From contig NZ_QGTG01000002.1 in assembly GCF_003182155.1 (NCBI RefSeq), positions 945,646-1,009,645 of the forward strand: a DNA stretch of 64,000 nucleotides, given 5' to 3'. The translations under genes were made by a program, and so were the position numbers. Within the stretch, counting starts at the first letter, position 1; each line of letters opens with the position of its first letter. Of the stretch, positions 9,128 through 17,909 are shown piece after piece. Source of the DNA: Chitinophaga sp. S165. GTDB taxonomy: Bacteria > Bacteroidota > Bacteroidia > Chitinophagales > Chitinophagaceae. Below the pieces are notes generated by a model, which saw only the letters and a list, made by a program, of their open reading frames with translations, searched no databases and was not told the origin of the DNA.

Positions 9128-9793
9128 ATGCTGCAGCCCTCCACGTTGAAGTATTTAAAGTTATTGAGTAAGAATAATAATAAAGTCTGGTTTGATGAAC
9201 ATAAATCGGATTACCAGAAGGCGAAGGCTGACTACGAAAGCGTAGTTCAGCAGATACTGGATGGCTTGTATAAGCAGGATCCTGCTATTGTTGGCTTGGA
9301 GGTAAAGGACTGTACCTTCCGTATTTATAAGGATGTTCGCTTTTCAAAAGATAAAACGCCTTATAAGACCAATATGGGAGCGGCTTTTGCTCCGGGCGGG
9401 CGTAAAACGCCGCGTCCTGGTTATTACTTCCACCTGGAACCTGGAGGCAGCAGCTTCGCCGGTGGTGGCCTGTGGATGCCGGAAGCAAACGTCCTGAAAA
9501 AGGTCAGACAGGAAATAGATTATAACTTTGAGGAATTCCAGCAGATCATCTCCAATAAAGAATTTATCCGCTACTTTGGTAAAATAGAAGGAGAATCCCT
9601 TAAGACCGCTCCGCAGGGCTATCAACCAGACAATCCTGCCATCGCATATCTTAAATTAAAAAGCTTCACCGTATGGCATCATATTTCTGATGATGCTGCC
9701 ACACAGCCTGCACTGGTAAGGGAAATACTGAAAATATTTGCAGTGATGCAGCCCTTTGTTAAGTTCATGGACAGGGCACTCGATACGGAATAG
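9128..9793 (+). CDS. DUF2461 family protein (TIGR02453)
   Basis: Cytoplasmic protein of unknown function in the DUF2461 family. The 221-residue form starts MLQPSTLKYLKLL, which is how family members normally begin. An in-frame GTG at 9110 would add six residues, but it lies inside a TTTG-type promoter-like sequence at the edge of the transcript, so I prefer the ATG at 9128. Conserved family features are the NNNKVWFDEHK element near residue 15, the FRIYKDVRFSKDKTPYKTNM block near residue 65 and the GGGLWMPE turn near residue 115. No catalytic residues are known for the family. The gene stands alone between two hairpins. Confidence 0.85.
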   Translation: MLQPSTLKYLKLLSKNNNKVWFDEHKSDYQKAKADYESVVQQILDGLYKQDPAIVGLEVKDCTFRIYKDVRFSKDKTPYKTNMGAAFAPGGRKTPRPGYYFHLEPGGSSFAGGGLWMPEANVLKKVRQEIDYNFEEFQQIISNKEFIRYFGKIEGESLKTAPQGYQPDNPAIAYLKLKSFTVWHHISDDAATQPALVREILKIFAVMQPFVKFMDRALDTE

Positions 9794-9919
9794 TCAGGGA
9801 ACGTTTCGGAACGTGAAAATAATATTACAGATCACTGTCTGTCATCACAGATGGGTAAGCCACAATGCACCGTTATTTTTAAAGAGAAAGTTACCTGCTT
9901 TTACCTAAGGCCGTATGGA

Positions 9920-9969
9920 CATCTGCCGGATACGTATACGCCGGTACACATATTTATTACCGGCAGATG
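9920..9969 (+). terminator. Hairpin after the DUF2461 gene
   Basis: The 10-base arms CATCTGCCGG and CCGGCAGATG are separated by 30 bases. There is no T-run afterwards. It may be a terminator or an mRNA 3' end structure. Confidence 0.4.
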
Positions 9970-9995
9970 CTTACAGCACAATAAGTTTTAACGGG

Positions 9996-10247
9996 TTAGT
10001 TTTTGTGGATCAGGAATTCAAAAGGTCTTGCCTTACGGTTCTTTAACAGATTTTCTTTATCTGTCTTAGTGTGCGCAAAACGTTGATTATACACGTTGGC
10101 TACCTCAATAATCGGGATAATGCCGTCCAGTGTATCATGTTGATCCACAATGTTCATGATGCGGGACACCTGTGAAGAAAAATTAGAACTCCACTCTTCA
10201 GTAAATTTGTGCATCAGTAAAAGCTCGCGATTGGCGTTGGTTTTCAT
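9996..10247 (-). CDS. Small hypothetical protein (83 aa)
   Basis: I do not recognise this family. The 83-residue protein is hydrophilic, has no signal peptide or membrane segment, and probably forms helices over residues 10-60 (HKFTEEWSSNFSSQVSRIM and after). The C-terminal part is basic (KENLLKNRKARPFEFLIHK). It begins at a plain ATG and fills the gap between DUF2461 and asd on the asd strand. The amino-acid composition looks like real coding sequence, but no promoter box was found and homology would decide it. Confidence 0.55.
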   Translation of the reverse strand: MKTNANRELLLMHKFTEEWSSNFSSQVSRIMNIVDQHDTLDGIIPIIEVANVYNQRFAHTKTDKENLLKNRKARPFEFLIHKN

Positions 10248-10546
10248 AGGACTTAAGGGTGTTTACGGATTTGTGAATTTTAGTTCTTCGGCACCTTACT
10301 TTCTTAAAAAGTGACTTTTTTGGAATAAGTAAGTTGGCATAGGATTATTGATACCAAAATTGGATTTTATCTAGCAGAAAGCAATACTACTTCTGTGTAA
10401 TTTTTGTCAAAGTGATACTTAATTCTCCTCAAATTGATACTAAAAGAGCAAGTGCCTGGCACTTGCTCTTCGTTATTTTAGAAAAATCGTTTATTCGTTC
10501 GCGAAAAATCCAATAAAAGGTCATTCCTTTCGTTAGATGTTGTCAC
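10248..10546. other. Intergenic region with asd terminator
   Basis: No gene is seen in these 299 bases. They contain the asd-side hairpin at 10444-10470 and AT-rich sequence. Confidence 0.5.
10444..10470 (-). terminator. Hairpin terminator downstream of asd
   Basis: AAGAGCAAGTGCC at 10444-10456 pairs with 10458-10470 around a single base, so the whole element is nearly a perfect palindrome. On the minus strand it is followed by a short T-rich tract, fitting an asd terminator. Confidence 0.6.
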
Positions 10547-11536
10547 TTAGATCCATTTTTGTGAATGCAGATACTCCGCTATCTGAACAGCATTCGTTGC
10601 AGCCCCTTTACGCAGGTTGTCTGCCACGATCCACATATTCAGCGTTTTTTCCTGTGTTTCGTCGCGACGAAGACGGCCTACAAACACTTCATCCTTGTCA
10701 TGAGCATCTTTCGGCATCGGATACTGCTGTTTAGATGGATCGTCCACTACAATCACACCAGCTGTTTTTTCCAGTACTGAACGCACGTCAGCCAGTTCGA
10801 ACTCTTTATCAAACGCCACGTTCACAGATTCACTGTGACCGCCTATTACCGGTATACGTACTGTAGTTGCCGTTACACGGATGCTATCATCTCCCATGAT
10901 CTTGTTGGTTTCTTTCACCATCTTCATCTCTTCCTTCGTATAACCATTCTCCAGGAATACATCGATCTGTGGGATAACGTTCAGGTCTATCTGATGTGCA
11001 TACGCTTTTTCACCTTCAACACCTTTACGTTCATTCATCAGCTGATCTACCGCTTTCACGCCAGTACCGGTCACTGACTGGTAAGTAGATACTACCACAC
11101 GTTTGATCTTGTACTTCTCATGTAATGGGTTCAGCACTAACACCATCTGTATAGTTGAGCAGTTTGGATTAGCGATGATCTTATCTTCAGGTGTCAGTGT
11201 TTTACCATTCACCTCAGGCACCACCAGTTTCTTGGTAGGGTCCATTCTCCATGCAGAAGAGTTATCGATAACGGTAATACCTGCTGCTGCGAATTTCGGA
11301 GCCCACTCCAGTGAAGTGCTTCCGCCTGCAGAGAAAAGTGCTACATCCGGCTTCATGGAAATCGCCGTATCGGCATTCACCACCTTATATGGCTTGCCCT
11401 TAAATGTTACTTCCTTACCAACAGACTTCTCAGAAGCCACGGGAATCAGTTCTGTAACCGGAAAATTTCTTTCGGTCAATACTTGTAACATTTTTGAGCC
11501 TACCAGCCCGGTAGCTCCTACTACGGCAACTTTCAT
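10547..11536 (-). CDS. asd: Aspartate-semialdehyde dehydrogenase
   Basis: Second enzyme of the aspartate pathway: NADPH-dependent reduction of aspartyl phosphate to aspartate semialdehyde, feeding lysine/diaminopimelate, threonine and methionine synthesis. The 329-residue chain opens with the Rossmann motif GATGLVGSKM. The catalytic cysteine lies in NPNCSTIQM near residue 125, and the substrate/catalytic histidine region is RIPVIGGHSESVNVAF near residue 230. Length and motifs match the bacterial Asd family. It has its own promoter with both elements (11566-11595) and a terminator, so it is probably monocistronic. Confidence 0.97.
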   Translation of the reverse strand: MKVAVVGATGLVGSKMLQVLTERNFPVTELIPVASEKSVGKEVTFKGKPYKVVNADTAISMKPDVALFSAGGSTSLEWAPKFAAAGITVIDNSSAWRMDPTKKLVVPEVNGKTLTPEDKIIANPNCSTIQMVLVLNPLHEKYKIKRVVVSTYQSVTGTGVKAVDQLMNERKGVEGEKAYAHQIDLNVIPQIDVFLENGYTKEEMKMVKETNKIMGDDSIRVTATTVRIPVIGGHSESVNVAFDKEFELADVRSVLEKTAGVIVVDDPSKQQYPMPKDAHDKDEVFVGRLRRDETQEKTLNMWIVADNLRKGAATNAVQIAEYLHSQKWI

Positions 11537-11565
11537 TGTTTTTACATTTTAAATTTTTGGAAATG

Positions 11566-11595
11566 CAAATTTAACACAACCTGCGCGGTTTTCAA
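11566..11595 (-). promoter_or_regulatory. asd: asd promoter (-33 and -7 boxes)
   Basis: On the minus strand TTG at 11595-11593 is followed after 19 bases by TAAATTTG at 11573-11566, an exact TAnnTTTG box at the expected spacing. The start codon is 29 bases downstream. Confidence 0.75.
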
Positions 11596-11658
11596 TGTCT
11601 GCGCCAGAATCATAGAAATTCACTAAATTTCTGGCTAAACCAACCTACTTTTTTAGAC

Positions 11659-14253
11659 ATGCGTATTTCCATTGTTTGTGCATGCCTGCTCCTGCAGGCC
11701 TGTCTCTCATTCGCACAAGTGAGCGAACATTTTGATTATCAAAGTATTAATAAGGCGGATTCCTGGAATGGTACTGACACTGCCTGGCAGATACAATCAG
11801 GCCGATTGCGGAGCAATCTACAACAGCAAAGCAGCAGTTTCCATATTGCCACGCCTTCTTCCGTCGCTCGTAATGCAATATGGGAATGGTGGCTGCAGCT
11901 GGATTTCAACACTTCGTCTCTTAATTATGTAGACGTCTTTCTGACTGCCGATAGCGCAAACCTCCAAGGGATAGGCGTCAGAGGATATTTCGTCCGCATA
12001 GGGAATACGAAAGATGAAGTATGCCTGTACCGGAAAGATGGCAATACGCAGCCTGTCATGCTGATAGATGGCCGTGACGAGATCACCAATCATACGTCCA
12101 CTAAACTGAAGATCAAAGTAACCAGGACAGATAATGACTGGGAACTGTGGACAGACGAACAGGCCACTGGCACAGCCTACGTCCGCGAAGGCACTGCCAA
12201 TGATCATATGTACAATACTTCGCATTTCATGGGCTTTGTAGTACGCCAGTCAACCGCTTCGTTCTTCAAACGTCACTATTTCGATGATGTATCGGTATCG
12301 CCATTAATAAAAGATACGACATCGCCCACATTAGTATCCTGGCAGTTGAATGACAACAGGACACTTACGCTATGTTTCAGTGAACCGCCCGACAGCACTG
12401 TACTATCTCACACAGAATATTTCAGCTTGTCTGTTCCTGGTAACACTGCTGATAGCATCTGGCAGGATAATAATTTACCGTCCTGTGTTCATATAAAATT
12501 TCCGCAAGCCTTCCCTAACGGTGATAGCTGCGGTTTGTTCATCAGTGGGGTAAAAGATCTTTCCGGGAATGTCATGCAGCCTGTCAATATCTCCTTTCTA
12601 TATTACAGCAGCAGTGGTTACGATGTATTGATACATGAATTCTTACCACGGGCATTGCCTTCTGCCGGACTATTACCTGCCAGGTTTGTAGAGCTGAAGA
12701 ACAACAGTCCCTATGCCTTACAGCTGAAAGGCTGGCGGATCGGGAATAGCGGCCGGGAGGTCGTATTGCCCGCTCATCAGCTTGGACCAGGTCAACTGTT
12801 GGTGCTTTGTGATAAAGGAAGTACTGACCTGTTCCCCGCCGATATTCCAATATTAGGCATCAGTAGTTTCCCTGCTCCGGGCGATAGTGATATCATTACG
12901 CTGCGGAACGACGAAGGGTTGCTTGTACATGCCATAGGATATGATCGTAGCTGGTATGATAACCCTGTAAAGGCAAGAGGAGGCTGGAGCCTTGAGATGA
13001 CAGACATCAACTGGCCCTGTGCCGGAAGTAGCAACTGGAAGCCATCTGCCGCATCTCAGGGAGGCACTCCCGGTCTGCCGAACAGCACAGCAGGCCCTGG
13101 TACAATGCCGCCTCCGATATCGTTGGTGAAGGCTTATCCGATGGATAGTACCACACTTCTGCTCTCGTTCTCAGGAATGATGGATAGTCTTGCTATAATT
13201 GAACCAGCACATTTTGATTTTACTCCGCCGTTGCATGTTACCGGTATCACGGCCGATCCCCCGTTATATAATAATATATCTCTTCGTTTAACAACACCAC
13301 TGTTGCAGGATACGGTTTACACTGTGAGCATATCCGGCATACTGGATTGTACCGGCCAGGAAGTAACTGCCGACGGTGATGTTGCCTTCGCCCGGGTCAA
13401 TACTGCCGACAGCTTTGACATCGTAATAAATGAAATACTATACGATCCTGCCTCTGGTGTTCCGGAGTTTATTGAGATCTATAACAGGAGCAGGAAGGCC
13501 GTTGATTTATCTAGTTTGTATATGGCAAAACGAAAGGAAGACGGGGAGCTTGATGACCTTATTCCGCTCAGTGATCAGCATTTGTTACTGCTTCCGGGAG
13601 CTTATGGGGCTTTTACTGCAGATGTTCAGGCCTTGTGCATCTATTACGACTGTCCACAGTCGCGCAACCTATATTGGGCAAACCTGCCGGCGCTCATAAA
13701 CGGAGAGGGAAAAGTCGTGCTCCTGAACGAAGGCGGCCGGATATTGGATGAACTGCATTATTCCGATGACATGCATGTTGGTACAGCCGGCAATACCCGG
13801 GGCGTTTCCCTGGAGCGCCTGCAGGCAGACGGGCGTACTCAGGACAAGTATAATTGGCATTCTGCAGCAACGACTGTGAAATATGCCACTCCGGGGTGCC
13901 GCAATTCACAGCAACTACCTGGTATGACACTTCCCGGTAACCTGACGGTGCAGCCCAGTATTTTTTCCCCGGATAATGATGGTCTGGAAGATCTTGCCAT
14001 TGTCAGATATAATTTTCCGGAGCCGGGTTATATAATAAATGTCACGATTTTTGATGCAGAGGGCAGGCCGGTAAGATACCTGGAAAAGAACACATTACTG
14101 CCAGCCTCGGGGTATATGACCTGGGACGGCCGGGGTGAGTTCAACCGCGGGCTGGTAACAGGAATATATATCATCTTTGCGGAGGCTTTTAGTACGGATG
14201 GAGCCGTCAGCCATTGGAAATTGCCTATAGTATTGGGAAAAGGTATAAATTAG
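11659..14253 (+). CDS. Large exported protein with two lamin-tail domains and FlgD-like C-terminus
   Basis: Exported surface or periplasmic protein of 864 residues with unknown role. A signal peptide (MRISIVCACLLLQACLSFAQ) precedes an N-terminal jelly-roll-like region (about 20-215), then an Ig-like stretch. A first lamin-tail domain spans about 318-455 (LIHEFLPRALPSAG, then FVELKNNSPYALQLKGWRIGN). Another Ig-like part follows, and a second lamin-tail domain spans about 584-745 (IVINEILYDPASGVPEFIEI). A C-terminal domain from about 760 (PSIFSPDNDGLEDLAIVRYNF region) resembles FlgD/gliding-type Ig modules. Lamin-tail domains in bacteria occur in secreted, surface-associated proteins and nucleases, but no nuclease domain is visible here. 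No typical type IX sorting tail was recognised. Confidence 0.8.
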   Translation: MRISIVCACLLLQACLSFAQVSEHFDYQSINKADSWNGTDTAWQIQSGRLRSNLQQQSSSFHIATPSSVARNAIWEWWLQLDFNTSSLNYVDVFLTADSANLQGIGVRGYFVRIGNTKDEVCLYRKDGNTQPVMLIDGRDEITNHTSTKLKIKVTRTDNDWELWTDEQATGTAYVREGTANDHMYNTSHFMGFVVRQSTASFFKRHYFDDVSVSPLIKDTTSPTLVSWQLNDNRTLTLCFSEPPDSTVLSHTEYFSLSVPGNTADSIWQDNNLPSCVHIKFPQAFPNGDSCGLFISGVKDLSGNVMQPVNISFLYYSSSGYDVLIHEFLPRALPSAGLLPARFVELKNNSPYALQLKGWRIGNSGREVVLPAHQLGPGQLLVLCDKGSTDLFPADIPILGISSFPAPGDSDIITLRNDEGLLVHAIGYDRSWYDNPVKARGGWSLEMTDINWPCAGSSNWKPSAASQGGTPGLPNSTAGPGTMPPPISLVKAYPMDSTTLLLSFSGMMDSLAIIEPAHFDFTPPLHVTGITADPPLYNNISLRLTTPLLQDTVYTVSISGILDCTGQEVTADGDVAFARVNTADSFDIVINEILYDPASGVPEFIEIYNRSRKAVDLSSLYMAKRKEDGELDDLIPLSDQHLLLLPGAYGAFTADVQALCIYYDCPQSRNLYWANLPALINGEGKVVLLNEGGRILDELHYSDDMHVGTAGNTRGVSLERLQADGRTQDKYNWHSAATTVKYATPGCRNSQQLPGMTLPGNLTVQPSIFSPDNDGLEDLAIVRYNFPEPGYIINVTIFDAEGRPVRYLEKNTLLPASGYMTWDGRGEFNRGLVTGIYIIFAEAFSTDGAVSHWKLPIVLGKGIN

Positions 14254-14323
14254 TTGATTACGTCAAAAAATAAGGTTGATCAGAGCAATTATTAATAATA
14301 TTAGCTCAACAGCCTTATTCCAA

Positions 14324-14354
14324 TTTGTCGGATAGAAACGATTTTTTATATTTG
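14324..14354 (+). promoter_or_regulatory. Promoter of the DUF5606 gene
   Basis: TTTG at 14324-14327 and TATATTTG at 14347-14354 are separated by 19 bases, an excellent match to the Bacteroidota housekeeping promoter. The ATG follows 20 bases later. Confidence 0.8.
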
Positions 14355-14374
14355 CGCTTCTTAAAAATTTGAAC

Positions 14375-15037
14375 ATGCAGTATAGAGAAATAGTTGCAGT
14401 AACCGGTTTGGGTGGTTTGTTTCAATTGATTGCCAGCAAACAGGATGGCGCTATCGTAAGATCTCTGGAAGACAAGAGCACCAAATTTGTAAGCTCCCGT
14501 GTCCATAACTTTACTCCACTGGAAAGTATTGAAGTATTTACTACCGGAGATAATGTGAACCTGGCTGAAGTATTTAAGGCCATGCAGGACCAGGAAGCTA
14601 AAACAGCCCCCGTTGAGGCAAAGGCTGACAATAATGCTATCAAGTCTTACTTCAAAAGCGTGTTCCCTACTTTCGACGAAGAAAGGGTTTACGTAAGCGA
14701 TATGAAGAAGATGGTAAAATGGTATGCCATCCTCAAGAACAATGATCTCCTGAGATTCGAGGAACCAGCCGAAGAAGGTCAGGATGGCGCTGCTCTTACC
14801 GCTGAAGCAACACCTGCTCCGGAAGCTGAAGTAGCAGAAAAACCAGCTAAAAAAGCTGCGAAACCTAAAAAAGCGGCCGCTAAAGAAGGCGCTGAAGAGG
14901 TAGCAACCGAAGAAGCTCCGGCAGAAAAGCCAGCTAAAAAGGCTGCTAAACCCAAAAAAGAAGAAGCACCGGCCGCTGAAGGAGAAGAAGCTCCTAAGAA
15001 GAAGGCTGCTCCTAAGAAAAAGAAAGCAGAAGAATAG
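14375..15037 (+). CDS. DUF5606 protein with Lys/Ala-rich histone-H1-like tail
   Basis: The 220-residue protein has two parts. Residues 1-130 form a conserved globular DUF5606-type region (MQYREIVAVTGLGGLFQLIA at the start; SYFKSVFPTFDEERVY and KMVKWYAILKNNDLLRFEE later). Residues 135-220 are low-complexity, built of Ala, Glu, Pro and Lys with repeated AKKAAKPKK blocks like eukaryotic histone H1 tails. The tail could bind nucleic acid or act as a flexible linker. I use the ATG at 14375 because the in-frame TTG two codons earlier is unnecessary and the ATG sits well behind a strong promoter. A terminator follows. Function is unknown. Confidence 0.8.
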   Translation: MQYREIVAVTGLGGLFQLIASKQDGAIVRSLEDKSTKFVSSRVHNFTPLESIEVFTTGDNVNLAEVFKAMQDQEAKTAPVEAKADNNAIKSYFKSVFPTFDEERVYVSDMKKMVKWYAILKNNDLLRFEEPAEEGQDGAALTAEATPAPEAEVAEKPAKKAAKPKKAAAKEGAEEVATEEAPAEKPAKKAAKPKKEEAPAAEGEEAPKKKAAPKKKKAEE

Positions 15038-15058
15038 TCAGTATTCTTAACTTATAAT

Positions 15059-15100
15059 GCCAGACGCTGTGTGTACAGACATACAACGTCTGGCTTTTTT
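15059..15100 (+). terminator. Intrinsic terminator after the DUF5606 gene
   Basis: The arms GCCAGACG and CGTCTGGC are followed directly by TTTTTT. Confidence 0.85.
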
Positions 15101-15217
15101 ATGCCCATATATCGCTTACCGCTTATCCACTCTTTTTTTACAGACTAAATAAGTAAGATTAACCCTTCTGATAACAGTCAGATAGGCTTTTTGTCGGCTT
15201 TGTACATGCTTATTATA

Positions 15218-15239
15218 AGGGTACCAAAAGGGTATTAAA
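15218..15239 (+). repeat. Tandem pair of 11-bp repeats (AGGGTAYYAAA)
   Basis: AGGGTACCAAA is followed directly by AGGGTATTAAA. The period is exactly 11 bp, the same as in the array 30 bases further on. Confidence 0.6.
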
Positions 15240-15268
15240 AGCGCATCTATATATCAAATCGATATTGA

Positions 15269-15312
15269 AGTGACCTTTTAGTGATCTTTTAGTGACATTT
15301 TAGTAAGCTTAT
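15269..15312 (+). repeat. Four tandem 11-bp repeats upstream of the small basic protein gene
   Basis: The units AGTGACCTTTT, AGTGATCTTTT and AGTGACATTTT are followed by a decayed fourth unit, AGTAAGCTTAT. One unit is close to one helical turn, so bound proteins would line up on one face of the DNA. The array ends 57 bases before the next start codon. The surrounding gap 15038-15368 has no gene. Confidence 0.65.
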
Positions 15313-15368
15313 ACGTACCTTAGAGAAACAAGACAATAGACTTGCTATAACCCTCAAAAAGACCTTTT

Positions 15369-15908
15369 ATGGCCATTGTTAAAGACAATATCCTCATGCA
15401 GCTTGTCCGGGGCACCCTCGGCAAGCAAATCACGATCTACGAACGGAATGGGCAGATCATTATGGCGAAGAAACGCGGTCCATCAAAGAAAAAGCCTACG
15501 CAGAAGCAGTTGGAAGCCAGGCATAAGATGACCGTCGCTTCGATGCGTGCGCACATAATGCTGGAAGATCCGCAGATAAAAGCTTACTACCAGTCGCTGG
15601 CAGGGCCAGGTCAAAATGCCTATAATATGGCGGTGAAGGATGCTTACCGCAGTCCTGAAGTCCAGAATATCAGGTTAGAAGATGAGGAGGTTGTAGTGAC
15701 TGCCCAAAATGAGTTCCGGGTAGCAGCAGTGGAGGTAAGGGTAATAGACGCTGACGGTGTTATTACTGAGAGTGGGCGTGCAGTTTTAGGCCGGAATGGA
15801 GTAGATTGGTATTATAAAGCCACTGCGCTGCCTGCAGGCGGTAAGGTCATTGTGGCAGTGAAAGATCTGCCGGGGAATCCAACGGTGAAGGAATTGCTAC
15901 TTACATAA
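15369..15908 (+). CDS. Small basic hypothetical protein (179 aa)
   Basis: I recognise the architecture but not a function. It begins MAIVKDNILMQLVRGTLGKQ followed by ITIYERNGQIIMAKKRG and a Lys-rich stretch KKKPTQKQLEARHKM. This resembles short Bacteroidota proteins that start 'MAIVKN..GKLG..V..R.NG' (DUF6266-like). The rest (about 110-179) looks like a beta-sandwich domain with VRVIDADGVITESGRAVL. There is no signal peptide or membrane segment. The 11-bp tandem repeats just upstream suggest tight or unusual control. It has no obvious partners in the neighbouring genes. Confidence 0.7.
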   Translation: MAIVKDNILMQLVRGTLGKQITIYERNGQIIMAKKRGPSKKKPTQKQLEARHKMTVASMRAHIMLEDPQIKAYYQSLAGPGQNAYNMAVKDAYRSPEVQNIRLEDEEVVVTAQNEFRVAAVEVRVIDADGVITESGRAVLGRNGVDWYYKATALPAGGKVIVAVKDLPGNPTVKELLLT

Positions 15909-16109
15909 AAACCGCTTTCCGGGAAGCTTTGCCTGTATATTCCGGAATATCTTCAATTTGCCAGCCAGTGCCGATTATTTTGATATGTGTTGTTCCCACA
16001 TTAAAAGTGGCTGGGCGTAGCCTTGACTTATAGTTATTGCCCATTCGTTTTTGGAAGGACCGATCGGGAAGCCTCATGACTTTGGCGCATAATTTCTTAT
16101 TTTAGTAGA

Positions 16110-17834
16110 ATGAAGACTTTAGACGCAAATATTGAGAAACAGCCACGTAAGCTGTTACCTGAGAACTTCACGGTAACTACGTGGGAGGGTTTGCAGCCGT
16201 ATTTTGAGGAGCTGCAGCAACGGGCGTTAGACAGTGAGGCGGCCCTGGAACAATGGCTGAAGGATATCAGTGAACTGGAGGCGGTGATTAGTGAAGACGC
16301 CTGTTGGCGACAGATACGCATGACCTGCGATACGACGGACAAGTCGCTGGAAGAGGCATTTGCCTACTTCTGCATGGAAATCCAGCCCAAACTGCAGCCC
16401 TATGCGGATGCACTGAATAAGAAATTGCTTGCCAGCGAATGGCTGAAAGGCCTGGACCAGGAGTTATATGCTACTTACCTGCGCAATGTGCGGAAACAGG
16501 TAAAGCTGTTCCGTGAGGAAAATGTGCCGATACTGGCTGAACTTAGTGTCCAGTCGCAGCAATACGGCACTATCGCCGGTAAAATGACTATTACTGTGAA
16601 CGGCCAGGAATATACTTTGCAGCAGGCTGCCCGGTTCCTGGAAAACAGCGACCGTGCGTTAAGGGAAGAAGTATTTACCAAAATGGCTAATCGCCGCCTG
16701 GAAGATAAGGATGCGTTTGACCAGCTTTATACTACACTGGTACAGAAGAGGGACCAGGTGGCTAAGAATGCCGGGTTTGAAAACTACCGCGACTATAAGT
16801 TTGAAGACCTGGGCCGGTTTGACTATACGAAAGAAGACTGTTTCCAGTTCCACACAGCTATAAAAGAGCATATCCTGCCACTGGTAAAGAAGTTACAGGA
16901 GAAACAGCGTAAGAAACTGGGGCTGGACGTACTGAAACCCTGGGATACAGAGGCGGAACCGGCAGGCATCAAGCCGCTGGAACCCTTCAAGACAGGTGAG
17001 GAACTGGTGAACAAGGCCATCGAGTGCTTTGACGAACTGGGACCATTCTTCGGCAATTGTCTGCGTGTGATGCAGAAAATGGGGCGCCTCGATCTGGACA
17101 GTCGTATTGGTAAGGCCCCCGGAGGATATAACTGTCCGCTGGCAGAAACAGGCGTGCCATTCATCTTTATGAATGCAGCCGGTCAGATGAAAGACCTGAC
17201 CACGATGGTACATGAAGGTGGACATGCGGTCCACTCCTTCCTGAGTCATCACCTTTCTCTCAGTGCCTTTAAGGAGTATCCGATGGAAATAGCGGAAGTG
17301 GCCAGTATGAGTATGGAACTGTTCACCATGGATTCCTGGAATATCTTTTTCAGCAATGAGGAGGAACTGCGCAGGGCGAAGCTGCAACAGCTGGAACGTG
17401 CTATCATCATCTTCCCATGGATCGCGACGATCGATAAGTTCCAGCATTGGGTATATGAAAACCCACAGCATACTGTGGAAGAACGTACTGCAGCCTGGAA
17501 CAGGATACAGGACGAGTTCTCTACAGGGGTGGTTGACTGGACCGGTTGGGAATCTTACAGATCTATCGGCTGGCAACGGCAGCTCCACCTGTTCGAAGTA
17601 CCTTTCTATTACATCGAGTACGGTATTGCACAATTAGGAGCGATCGCGATGTGGAAACAGTATAGGGAGAACAAACAGCAAGCGCTGAACAATTATGTCA
17701 ATGCGTTAAGTCTGGGAAGTACCCGCACTCTGCCAGAACTGTATAGTACCGCAGGTATCAGGTTCGATTTCTCTCCTGCTTATGTAAAAGAGCTGGCGGA
17801 ATTCGTACAGCAAGAGATAGATAAGATCAGCTGA
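16110..17834 (+). CDS. pepF: M3 family oligoendopeptidase (PepF-like)
   Basis: Cytoplasmic zinc metallopeptidase that cleaves short peptides. The 574-residue protein carries the HExxH zinc motif as MVHEGGHAVHSFL near residue 370. Here the second zinc-motif residue is Glu (HEGGH), and the third ligand region EVASMSMELFT follows about 25 residues later, as in M3 enzymes. The mostly helical N-terminal domain and the C-terminal tyrosine-rich segment (FYYIEYGIAQLGA) fit PepF. There is no signal peptide. It ends at a bidirectional terminator shared with the Fur operon. The role in peptide turnover is inferred from the family. Confidence 0.92.
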   Translation: MKTLDANIEKQPRKLLPENFTVTTWEGLQPYFEELQQRALDSEAALEQWLKDISELEAVISEDACWRQIRMTCDTTDKSLEEAFAYFCMEIQPKLQPYADALNKKLLASEWLKGLDQELYATYLRNVRKQVKLFREENVPILAELSVQSQQYGTIAGKMTITVNGQEYTLQQAARFLENSDRALREEVFTKMANRRLEDKDAFDQLYTTLVQKRDQVAKNAGFENYRDYKFEDLGRFDYTKEDCFQFHTAIKEHILPLVKKLQEKQRKKLGLDVLKPWDTEAEPAGIKPLEPFKTGEELVNKAIECFDELGPFFGNCLRVMQKMGRLDLDSRIGKAPGGYNCPLAETGVPFIFMNAAGQMKDLTTMVHEGGHAVHSFLSHHLSLSAFKEYPMEIAEVASMSMELFTMDSWNIFFSNEEELRRAKLQQLERAIIIFPWIATIDKFQHWVYENPQHTVEERTAAWNRIQDEFSTGVVDWTGWESYRSIGWQRQLHLFEVPFYYIEYGIAQLGAIAMWKQYRENKQQALNNYVNALSLGSTRTLPELYSTAGIRFDFSPAYVKELAEFVQQEIDKIS

Positions 17835-17841
17835 TCATAAA

Positions 17842-17905
17842 AAAAGACGAAGGCATTGAGATGCAGTAGAATGATCCGCTGCATTTCAATGCCTTCGCCT
17901 TTTTT
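17842..17905. terminator. Bidirectional terminator between pepF and the Fur-family gene
   Basis: The long arms 17848-17866 and 17879-17897 pair except for one mismatch (CGAAGGCATTGAGATGCAG). An A-run lies on one side and a T-run on the other. Confidence 0.85.
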
Positions 17906-17909
17906 ATAA

